A DNA stretch of 57,347 bases from Pelagibius sp. GTDB lineage: Bacteria; Pseudomonadota; Alphaproteobacteria; Kiloniellales; Kiloniellaceae. This document shows positions 23,579-31,999 of the stretch, one piece after another (the first letter of the stretch is position 1; each line of letters opens with the position of its first letter). Position numbers and translations under genes: made by a program. The notes beneath the pieces were generated by a model, which was given only the letters and a program-made list of their open reading frames with translations, did no database searches and was not told the origin of the DNA. The stretch spans positions 1-57,347 of the forward strand of contig NZ_JANQKD010000045.1 of the NCBI RefSeq assembly GCF_028281305.1, in the 5' to 3' direction.

Positions 23579-24543
23579 CGCAGCCCGCCCACAGCAAGGG
23601 GCCTTGCGGCATCGACCTGGTCCCGGCCGGCGGCGTCCGAAAGCAGCAGGCGGCAGACCGCCGCCGTCAGGTCGGCACGGTTCAAGGTATAGATGTGAAA
23701 CTCCTCGACGCCGTGCAGCACGAGATAGCGGCAGAGCTCCGCCGCCACGGAAACGGCGACCGGATTTCGGACCTCGGCATTCTCTTCCAGGCCTTCAAAG
23801 AGCCGCACCAGCCAGGCGGGAACCGCGGCCTTGCAGTCCTTGGCGATCTGCAGGGTCCTCTGGAAGTTAACGATCGGCAGAATACCTGGAATGATCGGCG
23901 CCGTGATGCCCGCGGCGCGGGCGCGATCCAGGAAGCGCAGGTAGTCGTCCGGGTCGAAGAAGAACTGGGTTATGGCTCTCTGCGCGCCGGCATCCAGCTT
24001 GCGCTTCAGATTATCCAGGTCGGCCTGGGCAGACAGCGCCTCGGGGTGAACTTCCGGATAGGCGGCAACGGAGATGTCGAAATCGGCGACCCGGCGCAAC
24101 CCGGCGACGAGGTCGGCGGCAAAGGCGTAGCCTTGCGGGTGCGGCCTGAAGTCTTTGCTGTCCTTCGGCGGATCGCCCCGCAAGGCGACGATGCGCCGGA
24201 CCCCGGCCGCCCAGTAGCGCTCGGCCAGGGCATCGATTTCGGCCCGGCTGGCGCCCACGCAGGTCAGATGCGCCGCGGGCACAAGATCCGACTCGTTCAG
24301 CACGCGCTCGACAGCCCGGATCGTCCGCTCCTGCGTGGTCCCGCCGGCACCGTAGGTAATCGACACGTAGGCCGGGTCGAAGGCTTCGAGATCCTTCAAT
24401 GCACGCCAGAAGCGCTCCTCGGCCAGGGGGGATGCCGCCGGAAAGAATTCGAAGGAAAAGCGGGGTCCGGGGGCTTGCCCCGCGCCGCCGACCCTTGCCT
24501 CGCGTCCGGCGGTCGGTCCCAAGATGTGTCTCGCGTCAGCCAT
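23575..24543 (-). CDS. metF: 5,10-methylenetetrahydrofolate reductase
   Basis: A 322-residue flavoprotein making 5-methyltetrahydrofolate, the methyl donor for MetH. Family landmarks are FSFEFFPAASPLAEERFW at the N-terminus with the catalytic Glu, SITYGAGGTTQERT, HLTCVGASRAEID, RIVALRGDPPK, and FFFDPDDYLRFLDRARAAGI with PIIPGILPI. The ATG at 24543 follows AAGGA. It ends overlapping metH by 4 bp and starts 23 bp after the ArsR-methyltransferase gene. A tight arsR-metF-metH operon is therefore supported. Confidence 0.97.
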
Positions 24544-24566
24544 GATCGTCCTTCATCCTGAAGTGT

Positions 24567-25520
24567 CTAGGCAGCAGTTGCCTGCAGGTCGCTCTGCAAG
24601 CGCCGCGCGGTCCAGATCGAAATCGTGAGCGGATCGCCTTTCAGTTCCTTGTACTCGGCCAACTCCAGCCCGGCCTCCTGCAGCCAGCTTTCGATGCGCT
24701 CGTCGTCGAAGCCAAGCCAACGATGTTCATGCTGGTCGCGCAGGTAATCCAAGGCATGCGCCTTGAAGTCGACGATGAAGAGTCGGCCTTGCGGGCGCAG
24801 CACGCGGGCGGCTTCCTCGATGGCCTGTGCGGGGCGCTCCGCGTAGTGCAGCACCTGATGGATCGTCACGGCATCGAAGCTGGCGGGCGCAACCGGCAGG
24901 TGATACATGTCGCCCTTGCGGACCACACAGTTGCGCAGGCGCGCACGCTCCAGCTTTGACCGCGCAATCATCAGCATGTCGGCGGAGAGATCGATCCCGA
25001 CGGCGCGTTCGACCTGAGGGGACATGATCTCGAGGATGCGGCCCGTCCCGGTTCCGATATCCAAGAGGTCGGAGACCTTTTCCTGGGTCACCAACCTCTG
25101 CAACAAGGTCTCGACCTCGTCGTCGCGCACATAGAGCGCGCGGATCTCGTCCCAGCGCGCCGCCACGCGCTGGAAGTAATCCTCCGCCCGCTGCGCGCGC
25201 TCTTTCATCAGATGTTCGAGACGGCCGAGATCGCTCCGAACCGTCGCATCGTCATCCGGCACAGAGTCGACCAGGGTCTGTGCCAAAGCGGCGCCCGACC
25301 CCTGCTGCGCCAGCCGGTAATAGACCCAGGAGCCTTCCCGGTTGCGATCCACGAGGCCCGCCTCGGTCAGAAGCCTGAGGTGCCTGGAAACCCGCGGCTG
25401 GCTCTGACCGAGGATCTGCACCAGGTCCGAAACCGTCAAATCGCCGTGGGCGCAAAGCACCAGCAGCCGCAGCCGCGTCGCCTCCGCGGCAGCCTTCATC
25501 GCTGTAAGCAGTCTTTCCAT
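24567..25520 (-). CDS. ArsR-type regulator fused to SAM-dependent methyltransferase
   Basis: A 317-residue two-domain protein. Residues 1-75 form an ArsR winged helix (LRLLVLCAHGDLTVSDLVQIL, then QPRVSRHLRLL as recognition helix and the wing REGSWVYYRL). The metal motif ELCVCDL is replaced by a CAHGDL stretch with one Cys, so metal sensing is unlikely. Residues about 115-260 are a class I methyltransferase with motif I DIGTGTG (154-160) and the acidic motif II end VGIDLSADM. The fusion heads metF-metH and faces a palindromic operator, which suggests control by SAM or S-adenosylhomocysteine bound in the C-terminal domain, as described for SahR-type ArsR regulators. The ligand is inferred. Confidence 0.85.
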   Translation of the reverse strand: MERLLTAMKAAAEATRLRLLVLCAHGDLTVSDLVQILGQSQPRVSRHLRLLTEAGLVDRNREGSWVYYRLAQQGSGAALAQTLVDSVPDDDATVRSDLGRLEHLMKERAQRAEDYFQRVAARWDEIRALYVRDDEVETLLQRLVTQEKVSDLLDIGTGTGRILEIMSPQVERAVGIDLSADMLMIARSKLERARLRNCVVRKGDMYHLPVAPASFDAVTIHQVLHYAERPAQAIEEAARVLRPQGRLFIVDFKAHALDYLRDQHEHRWLGFDDERIESWLQEAGLELAEYKELKGDPLTISIWTARRLQSDLQATAA

Positions 25521-25589
25521 CGCCCTCGCCCTATCCCGTGGTTGCCCGCCCCTTGAGATAGCGGTCCCCGGCCCCTTCGAGATATCACT

Positions 25590-25613
25590 ATAAAGATATA
25601 AAGATATCGTTAT
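25590..25613 (-). promoter_or_regulatory. Candidate ArsR-type operator of the metF-metH operon
   Basis: A 16-bp near-perfect palindrome, ATAAAGATATCGTTAT (25598-25613), is overlapped by a second copy of ATAAAGATAT at 25590-25599. A further GATATC lies at 25581-25586. This AT-rich block stands out in a GC-rich region and lies 70-93 bp upstream of the regulator's start, where ArsR-family repressors bind. Autorepression is inferred. Confidence 0.6.
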
Positions 25614-25756
25614 GTCAAGAGCGCAAGCGGACTCTCCCGACTGCCGCCGCCCTTTGGCGGTACCGCCTCAATCCCGGTTTTGACCTCTTCTGCTCACGGC
25701 GGGCTCGCCGCGGGGTGATTATGATTCGCTTAAGCGAAGGCCTTATATGATTAACC

Positions 25757-26722
25757 ATGGCCCAGGTGGACGAACCGCAATGGCGACCGAAGATTGGCCT
25801 TGCTCTCGGCAGCGGGGTCGCGCGCGGCTGGGCGCATCTCGGCGTGCTGCGTGCCCTGGCCCGTTACGGCATCGAACCGGACGTGGTTGCCGGCACGTCG
25901 ATCGGCGCGGTCGTCGGGGGGATCCATCTTGCCGGCAAGGCCGATGCGCTGGAGGCCTGGGCGCGCTCCCTCAACAAGGTGCGCATGATCTCCTACATCG
26001 ACTTCCGCATGCGCAACGGCGGCATGTTGGGCGGTCGCCATCTGGTCGATGCCATGCGCCACGAACTTGGCGGGATGAAGATCGAGGAACTCACCACGCC
26101 TTTCGTCGCCGTCGCGACCGACCTGGTGACCGGTCATGAAGTCTGGCTACGCAGAGGAGACATCGTCGACGCCATGCGCACCTCCTTTTCGCTGCCCGGC
26201 ATCTTCGAGCCGATGCAGCATGACCGCCGATGGCTGGTCGACGGTGCGCTCGTCAATCCGGTGCCGGTTTCAGTCTGTCGTGCCCTTGGGGCGCAGATGG
26301 TGATCGCGGTCAACCTGAATGCCGACATCATCGGCAAGGAGCGACGTGCGGGCGCAGAGGTTCCGACAGTCGCCGGCTTCGATCTCTTGAGCGAGATGCA
26401 GGCCGTCGATGCCGCGAGATCGAAGTCGCGAATCGGCGCTCTGGCGAGTCGCATCTTTCGCCGTGAGCCGAGTCACCCCAGCATGTTCGGCGCCATGATC
26501 TCCGCTTTGGGGATCGTCCAGGACAGAATTTCGCGCTCTCGTTTGGCAGGCGAACCCCCTGACGTGCACATCACGCCGCGACTCGGGAACGTCGGACTCT
26601 TCGAATTCGACCGCGCCGACGAGATCATCGCCGAAGGAGAAGACTCGGTAGAGCGTGTGCTGCCCGATCTGCACGATGCCATTTCCATCTTCGGTCGCGA
26701 GCCCTACGACAACGGCACGTAA
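25757..26722 (+). CDS. Patatin-like phospholipase (RssA-type)
   Basis: A 321-residue serine hydrolase with the patatin Ser-Asp dyad: Ser48 in GTSIG and Asp162 in DGALVNP. The oxyanion-hole segment LALGSGVARGWAHLGVL is complete, with Gly and Arg in place. It is predicted cytoplasmic with no signal peptide; related RssA proteins are uncharacterised hydrolases of lipids. It diverges from the ArsR-methyltransferase gene across a 236-bp region carrying the operator, and may be influenced by it, though no second binding site is seen near its start. Substrate unknown. Confidence 0.9.
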   Translation: MAQVDEPQWRPKIGLALGSGVARGWAHLGVLRALARYGIEPDVVAGTSIGAVVGGIHLAGKADALEAWARSLNKVRMISYIDFRMRNGGMLGGRHLVDAMRHELGGMKIEELTTPFVAVATDLVTGHEVWLRRGDIVDAMRTSFSLPGIFEPMQHDRRWLVDGALVNPVPVSVCRALGAQMVIAVNLNADIIGKERRAGAEVPTVAGFDLLSEMQAVDAARSKSRIGALASRIFRREPSHPSMFGAMISALGIVQDRISRSRLAGEPPDVHITPRLGNVGLFEFDRADEIIAEGEDSVERVLPDLHDAISIFGREPYDNGT

Positions 26723-26880
26723 GTCCGCACGGCTTCGAGACAGACAACGCGTGAGAGCGCATGCGCCGTCTCGCCCAGCGACGCCGAGCAGCGATACCGA
26801 AGGGCGTCGGCAAGAGACTTAACGGCACATCTGCGTGAGGTTTGATCGGGGCTTCAGCAAACCTCGTGAAGCCCGAACGA

Positions 26881-26914
26881 AAACGGCGACCGCTCGTTGG
26901 AGCGATCGCCGTTA
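26881..26914 (-). terminator. Candidate terminator of the histone-like gene
   Basis: A 14-bp stem with a 4-nt GTTG-type loop (26883-26914, one mismatch) is followed on the minus strand by TTTTCG. It lies about 80 bp downstream of the histone-like gene. It may also work for the convergent patatin-like gene, although no T-run follows on the plus strand. Confidence 0.65.
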
Positions 26915-26994
26915 TCACCATAACTCTTACCGGCTTGGTTAGCGAAGGCGGCGGACCGCCGTTTCGGCGCGAGGTCGTAAGGTTATGATTTAGC

Positions 26995-27369
26995 TTACTT
27001 TTTCGCCGTTCTCTTACGAGCGGCGGGCTTCCGTTTCGCTGCGGTTTTCTTCTTCGCAGTCTTCTTTTTGGCGACCTTCTTTTTGGCGACCTTCTTCTTA
27101 GCGACCTTCTTCTTAGCGACCTTCTTCTTGGCGACTTTCCGCTTCGCCGCTGGCCGCTTGGCTACCTTCTTCTTGGCAACCTTTTTCTTCGCGACCTTCC
27201 GCTTCGCTGCTGGCCGCTTGGCTACCTTCTTCTTAGCCACCTTCCTCTTGGCTGTGGTCTTGCGCGTCGTCTTACGCGCAGTCTTCTTCTTCGCGGTCGA
27301 TTTTTTCGCCGCGCGCTTGGCCGGCGCCTTCTTCTTCGCCGGCCTCTTTGCAGTCTTGGTAGTTGCCAA
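26995..27369 (-). CDS. Histone H1-like lysine-rich repeat protein
   Basis: A 124-residue, extremely basic protein made almost wholly of Lys, Ala, Val, Thr and Arg, with many copies of KKVAK and two [12 protein letters not shown] blocks. Such low-complexity tails occur in bacterial histone H1-like proteins (Hc1/Hc2 of Chlamydia, AlgP-like) and bind DNA without a folded core. Translation must start at the TTG at 27369: an in-frame TAG lies two codons upstream, no other Met codon occurs in the protein, and AGGGGATT precedes it. A role in nucleoid compaction or stress is inference; basic tails on ribosomal or nucleoid proteins can look similar. Confidence 0.75.
   Translation of the reverse strand: MATTKTAKRPAKKKAPAKRAAKKSTAKKKTARKTTRKTTAKRKVAKKKVAKRPAAKRKVAKKKVAKKKVAKRPAAKRKVAKKKVAKKKVAKKKVAKKKVAKKKTAKKKTAAKRKPAARKRTAKK
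27059..27250. repeat. Short coding repeats in the histone-like gene
   Basis: Fifteen-base units (GCGACCTTCTTCTTR-type on the plus strand) recur back to back, plus two longer copies that include the CGCTGCTGGCCGCTTGGC-like segment. They code for the KKVAK repeats and keep the reading frame. Copy number is probably variable between strains. Confidence 0.8.
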
Positions 27370-27842
27370 TTGTCTAATCCCCTAACGTCAGAACGAATCC
27401 GGTGATGCCACCCCGCGCGGCGAATTGTGCCTCTTTGGTCAAGCAGTGACAAGAAAAGAGAAGCAGTCGTCAAGCAACAGAATGCAAAAAGCTCTCACTG
27501 TTGCGATGAAGAGACGGTCGCTCTCGCGGCCATGAACTTGTCAAGCCACTCGACTGTGTTGCCGTTGTACGCAGCATGAAGGCAATTACAAATGCGCGCT
27601 GAGAGCCGTGGCGTCGATGACTGTGAAGTCGTTCGACAGGCGTTAACGAATCTTACCGCAAGCACTGAATGGATCCCGGAGCACTGCACGGTTGTCGTCT
27701 CGGCCACTTGGAAACATCCGCGCGGCACTGCCGATCCCTACGAAAAAGGCCTTTGCCTTCGCCGCGGGACATGAACAACGATCAATCCCAACACAGATCA
27801 AACACAGCAAGCACGGCAGCCGCGCACCTATAGTCGCTGGCC
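27370..27842. other. Divergent intergenic region without a convincing gene
   Basis: About 470 bp between the histone-like gene and the DUF481 gene. It is less GC-rich than the surrounding genes and should hold both promoters. A minus-strand reading frame at 27495-27728 (77 residues) has no recognisable feature and is not called. No tRNA, clear RNA fold or repeat was found. Confidence 0.5.
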
Positions 27843-28904
27843 ATGTTGAAAAGACAGCTGCCCCTGAACCTCGCGCTGATCTTCTTCGCCTTGCTCAGCG
27901 CTTTCGCACAAGCCACCCGCGCGACCGAGAAGCCAGTCCCGAGCGAGCTGCTCGCAGCGGTGGTCGAATCGGCAAAGGGAACCGACATCGAGGCGTTTCA
28001 GCGCACGCTTCGCATGACCATAGCGGCGGCCCCCGAGCACAACCGTGCGATCCTGCGCCACGCCATCGGGCTGCGGCCGGACTGGGCGGCCGAACTGCTG
28101 CTGGCCGCACTCTTCGACCCCCCTCTGACCGCCGCATCGGCTAGCGACCCGGCGGCCGCTGCAAGACCGGTCAGCGCCGCAGCGGCAAGGCCCCAGCCGG
28201 GCAACCAGAGCCTCGCCCAGCAGGCACAGTCCGCACCCGCGGAGACAGCCGCCGAAGCGGAAAGCCCCTGGTCGGGGGAGGCCGAGCTCGGTGGAGTCGC
28301 ACGCAGCGGAAACACAGAGAATCTGGGCGTTTCAGCCAGTGCCGAGGTCATCTACGAGGCGGCGCCCTGGCGCCACATCCTGAGCGGCTCCTTCGACTAC
28401 CTGGAAACCCGCCTGGCGACCGAAGAGCAGGCCATTGAGGCCGAGTACCAGTTCAACTACGACCTGACGGAGCGCACCTTTGTCTACGGCCTCACCCACT
28501 ACGAGGATGATCGTTTCAGCGGCTTCGAATACGAAATCACAGCCTCGGCAGGCCTCGGCACCAGGGTGATCGACGGCGAGCAATTGACCTGGACCCTCGC
28601 CGCCGGTCCGAGCGTTCGTGTCTTCCGCGAAGACGACGAAGGGACGACCGAAGCTGTACCGGGCGCGCGCCTCAACAGCGACCTCGCGTGGCAGATCTCT
28701 GAGACGGCCAAGCTGGCGAATGAAACGGAGCTGCGTTTGGACAGCGACCGCAGCGAACTCGAGAACGAAACCAGCCTGACGCTGCAGATTGTCGAAAGCC
28801 TGGCCGGGCGATTCTCTTTCTCGGCGCAGTACCGCAGTCCTGTGCCGGAGGACACCGATGAACTGGATACCACGACCAAGGCCTCACTGGTCTATGGGTT
28901 CTAG
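27843..28904 (+). CDS. DUF481 outer-membrane protein
   Basis: A 353-residue secreted protein. A signal peptide (LPLNLALIFFALLSAFAQA) is followed by an alanine- and glutamine-rich linker, then from about residue 140 a DUF481/YdiY-type barrel: WSGEAELGGVARSGNTENLG with the characteristic T-G-N-x-x-x-x-G start. Alternating amphipathic strands and a C-terminal Phe (LVYGF) recognised by the BAM machine follow. Alkali-responsive salt-induced outer-membrane proteins of this family have no settled function. It is followed 119 bp later by a PRC-barrel gene with the same orientation. The long proline/alanine linker is an addition compared with YdiY. Confidence 0.85.
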   Translation: MLKRQLPLNLALIFFALLSAFAQATRATEKPVPSELLAAVVESAKGTDIEAFQRTLRMTIAAAPEHNRAILRHAIGLRPDWAAELLLAALFDPPLTAASASDPAAAARPVSAAAARPQPGNQSLAQQAQSAPAETAAEAESPWSGEAELGGVARSGNTENLGVSASAEVIYEAAPWRHILSGSFDYLETRLATEEQAIEAEYQFNYDLTERTFVYGLTHYEDDRFSGFEYEITASAGLGTRVIDGEQLTWTLAAGPSVRVFREDDEGTTEAVPGARLNSDLAWQISETAKLANETELRLDSDRSELENETSLTLQIVESLAGRFSFSAQYRSPVPEDTDELDTTTKASLVYGF

Positions 28905-29023
28905 TAGGGCCTGCTCCTGCTTCCGCCACACAGCCCCTCGCATTGCCCACGGAATAATTCCGCCTGCGTCGCGTCGGAAGAGTAAAGGCCAACGGCTCCG
29001 AAACTACTGACCCTGGAGGCCCA

Positions 29024-29533
29024 ATGATTCGAGTTCCTTCAGGCCGCGGCGCGTCCGGCACAGACGCTTCCGGACGTGGTCTGGGCATGATCGCGGTCGC
29101 TGTCGCAGCGGTGCTGCTCGCGATTCCCCTGCAATCGGGCGCAGCAGGCGCCCAGTCTGCCACGCCCACCGAATCAGCACCGCCTCTGGAGTCAGCGCCG
29201 GCGGCATCGCCAGCCAACCAGTCCGGCAGTGCGGATGTGTCCACCGCGCGCGACATCCAGGGCATGAGTATCTGGGACCGCGACAACGAGCTGCTGGGCG
29301 AGGTCGATGACGTGATCCTCGACAGGCGCACTTCGAAGCTGAGACTGGTCGTGGTTTCTCACGGGGGATTTCTGGGTATTGGCGGCAAGCCGGTCGCCAT
29401 TGAATGGCGCGAGCTCGAGTACGACGCTGGCGCCAGGCTCTTGCGCACCCGAAAGCTCACGGCCGACGAACTGGCGGAGCGCCAGCCCTATGAGACCGAC
29501 CAGTCAGGGGTCTCCATCGGCGATCTCAACTAG
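29024..29533 (+). CDS. PRC-barrel domain protein
   Basis: A 169-residue protein with an N-terminal membrane anchor or signal segment (GMIAVAVAAVLLAIPLQSGAAGA), an alanine/proline/serine linker, and a PRC-barrel at about 78-155 (DIQGMSIWDRDNELLGEVDDVILDR, then LRLVVVSHGGFLGIGGKPVAI). ATG at 29024 follows GGAGG with close spacing. PRC-barrels in periplasmic or membrane-anchored alphaproteobacterial proteins are common and mostly uncharacterised. Its place after the DUF481 gene suggests a cell-envelope role. Confidence 0.85.
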   Translation: MIRVPSGRGASGTDASGRGLGMIAVAVAAVLLAIPLQSGAAGAQSATPTESAPPLESAPAASPANQSGSADVSTARDIQGMSIWDRDNELLGEVDDVILDRRTSKLRLVVVSHGGFLGIGGKPVAIEWRELEYDAGARLLRTRKLTADELAERQPYETDQSGVSIGDLN

Positions 29534-29886
29534 CAAAGCGCCTGATGACAGAACGTCTGCCAACAAACTGTCCGGCGCGCATGGCAGCGGGCGAAATGCC
29601 ACTTCCTTGACTCTTCCGTGACGACATTGCCGCCGTCTATACCCGATTTATCGATGCAGTCCGGCCAGTAAGGCCGCTATTTCAAAACCATAGCAAAGTA
29701 ACTTTAGGTGGCACCTTTCAACCTGTGGAATATCGCCAGGGGTCGACGGGTCTCTAATGTGTAGGTCTCTGCGTAGCCAGGACGCGGGGCAGGAAGCCTG
29801 TGATCAGACCCAGCCCATTTAGGGACATCCCGGCCGTTTGGAGGGCAGATCGCAAGGTCTAGGGCCACTCGGTGTGAGAGGAAGGC
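29534..29886. other. Intergenic region upstream of opgG
   Basis: About 350 bp. A TTGACT hexamer at 29607-29612 is present, but no well-spaced -10 element was found. The region should hold the promoter and leader of the opg operon, including the GAGAGGAAGG ribosome site before opgG. No gene, RNA structure or repeat is evident. Confidence 0.4.
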
Positions 29887-31449
29887 GTGTCATTTCATAC
29901 GGTTGACCGGCGACGTTTCCTTGCGGGAATCGGACTAGGCAGTTTTGGGCTCGCCCAATGGGTGGGCTCTCAGGGATCGAGCGCTGCGGGCCAATGGGAC
30001 CGCGCGATGCCCGACAGTCCTTTCGATTTCGAGAAGCTGCGCGGCGCGGCCGCCCGCTTGGCGTCGGAGCCCATGGCGGGCGGCGATGCCGATACCCTTC
30101 CCCAGACCCTCGCCGAGCTGACGCCGGCACAGTTCCACGCAGTCCGCTTTCGCCCGGAGGCGACGATCTGGCGCGACGAAGCGCTGCCTTTTCAGATGCA
30201 GCTCTTCCATCGCGGCTCGTACTTTCGCCAGACCGTGAAGATCAACGTCATCGATGAAGAGCAGATCTCGACGATTCCCTATTCGCCGGCGCTCTTTGAC
30301 TATTCCGACAGCCCGCTCGAAGGGACCCCCGAAGACCTCGGCTTTGCCGGGTTTCGTCTGCTTCACCCTCTCAACAGAAGCGACCATTTCGACGAGCTTG
30401 CGGTCTTTCTGGGCGCCAGCTACTTCCGGGTGCTCGCGGCGGGCCAACATTTCGGGCTCTCGGCGCGCGGCCTTGCCATCGATACCGGCCTCCCGAAGAA
30501 GGAGGAGTTCCCCTACTTCCGGGAGTTCTGGATTCAAAAGCCGCGGCCCGACGACCAGGCCATCCAGATCTATGCCTTGTTGGACAGCGCAAGCCTTACA
30601 GGCGCTTACCACTTCGTCCTCACGCCGGGCATCGAATCGGTGATGCAGGTCCGGGCGAGCGTGTTCACGCGCCAAGCCGTGCAGAAGCTCGGGATCGCAC
30701 CGCTGACGTCCATGTTCCTCTACGGCGAGAACTCGACGCCGCCGAGAGACGACCTTCGGCCTGAGGTTCACGACTCCGACGGCCTGCTGATGGCCGGCAA
30801 CAACGGCGAGTGGATCTGGCGCCCGCTGACCAACCGCAGCGAACTCCAGATCAGCTCGTTCCAGAACGAAAGCCCGCGCGGCTTCGGGCTGATGCAGCGC
30901 GACCGCGATGCGCGCAGCTATCAGGACCTGGACCTGAACTACGAGCGCCGTCCCAGTGCCTGGATCGAACCGCAGGGCGACTGGGGCAATGGCGCCGTTC
31001 AGCTGATCGAGATTCCGAGCGATGCCGAGCGCTACGACAACATCGCCCTGCTCTGGGTTCCGGAGCGCAGCGTCGAACCCGGCCAGGAGTGGCCTTTCCG
31101 CTACCGCCTGCGCTTTGCCAGCGCATTCAACGATTTCCCGAACACCGGGCGCAACCTTCAGACCCGGGAAGGTGCCGGCAGCGAACCCGGGCGACGGCGT
31201 TTTGCCCTGGAGTTCGGCGGCGGAAAGCTGGCCGAGATTCCCGACGACGGCAAAGTCGAACTGGTGGTCACTGCATCCACGGGACGCATTCTGCAGCCAC
31301 GCGGACGCAAAAGCGATGCCACCGGAACCTGGTTCGCCCTTTTTGAGTTGGACCCCGGCGAAGAAGAGGCCATCGAACTCCGTGCCTTTTTGAAGGACCA
31401 AGAACACGCTTTAAGCGAAACATGGAGTTACTTGTGGAAGCTCAGTTGA
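29887..31449 (+). CDS. opgG: Periplasmic glucan biosynthesis protein OpgG/MdoG
   Basis: A 520-residue periplasmic protein needed to make osmoregulated periplasmic glucans (branched beta-glucans). The GTG start follows GAGAGGAAGG. The N-terminus is a Tat signal with DRRRFLAG and a short hydrophobic stretch, as in other OpgG/OpgD proteins. The mature part shows the family's FDFEKL, YRQTVKIN-like FRQTVKINVI, ARGLAIDTG and FWIQKPRPDDQAIQIYALLDS in pieces, which build the two beta-sandwich domains. It overlaps the next ORF by 28 bp and is followed by opgH. Confidence 0.94.
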   Translation: MSFHTVDRRRFLAGIGLGSFGLAQWVGSQGSSAAGQWDRAMPDSPFDFEKLRGAAARLASEPMAGGDADTLPQTLAELTPAQFHAVRFRPEATIWRDEALPFQMQLFHRGSYFRQTVKINVIDEEQISTIPYSPALFDYSDSPLEGTPEDLGFAGFRLLHPLNRSDHFDELAVFLGASYFRVLAAGQHFGLSARGLAIDTGLPKKEEFPYFREFWIQKPRPDDQAIQIYALLDSASLTGAYHFVLTPGIESVMQVRASVFTRQAVQKLGIAPLTSMFLYGENSTPPRDDLRPEVHDSDGLLMAGNNGEWIWRPLTNRSELQISSFQNESPRGFGLMQRDRDARSYQDLDLNYERRPSAWIEPQGDWGNGAVQLIEIPSDAERYDNIALLWVPERSVEPGQEWPFRYRLRFASAFNDFPNTGRNLQTREGAGSEPGRRRFALEFGGGKLAEIPDDGKVELVVTASTGRILQPRGRKSDATGTWFALFELDPGEEEAIELRAFLKDQEHALSETWSYLWKLS

Positions 31450-31967
31450 AAACAGCCGGCACCACGCCGCACCCTGGCGGGCGCCGTGACATGATCCGCG
31501 CCCAGCTGCTTTGCAGGCTGGATCGTTACTTCTTCGCCGCAGGGGTCGGCGACGAGCGGGAGCGTGCCGCCCTGATCGCTCAGGCCTGCGACACCCTTCT
31601 CGCTCCCTCCCGCCAGCAAAGCGAACTGTCCTGGCTGCAGGTGATCGGCGCAGTCGACCGTGTCTTGGCCGAGCGCCATGCAATCGAGACACCCGGCGAC
31701 GAGGCCCGCTTGACCTGCCGCGGCCGCATCGCCGAGATTTTCAGCACCGATGAGCGCAGCGGCGGCAGGGCCGCGGAGAGCCTCAACCCGACGGCCGATT
31801 GGGGCACGCCGCCGCGGAACTACCGGGCCATGCCGGACCAGGACCTCTCCGTCCGAAGTCCCAGACTGTCCTGGCTTGTCGACCCCTCCGCCTGGCCCTC
31901 CACCTGGCGGCCGGCACATAACTTTGTCGTCAGCCTGTCCTGCCTGGCGGTTGTGCTGATCCCCTAG
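31422..31967 (+). CDS. OpgI-like protein between opgG and opgH
   Basis: A 181-residue ORF overlapping the end of opgG and ending 32 bp before opgH. Most is predicted soluble and charged, then a segment YRAMPDQDLSVRSPRLSWLVDPSAWPSTWRPA, and finally a short hydrophobic end (FVVSLSCLAVVLIP). Its place matches opgI of the Rhodobacter sphaeroides opgGIH operon. The AMP-x-x motif region also recalls the cytoplasmic N-terminus of E. coli OpgH (AMPEARRSSMFPDPW), which is missing from the OpgH here. It may therefore supply in trans what is fused in enterobacteria. Both links are inferences from memory. Confidence 0.65.
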   Translation: MELLVEAQLKTAGTTPHPGGRRDMIRAQLLCRLDRYFFAAGVGDERERAALIAQACDTLLAPSRQQSELSWLQVIGAVDRVLAERHAIETPGDEARLTCRGRIAEIFSTDERSGGRAAESLNPTADWGTPPRNYRAMPDQDLSVRSPRLSWLVDPSAWPSTWRPAHNFVVSLSCLAVVLIP

Positions 31968-31999
31968 CGGCCCGGGCCCTCGGGCAAGGAGCCTTGCGC

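Noticed and set aside
25521..25756. Possible SAM or cobalamin riboswitch before metF-metH
   Set aside because: No conserved riboswitch core or terminator is visible; an AT-rich palindrome facing an ArsR regulator explains control better.
27059..27250. Possible CRISPR array because of regular short repeats
   Set aside because: Units are contiguous 15-base coding repeats for Lys/Ala/Val with no variable spacers and no cas genes.
27495..27728. Minus-strand 77-codon frame upstream of the histone-like gene
   Set aside because: No motif, atypical composition and no ribosome site; treated as intergenic.
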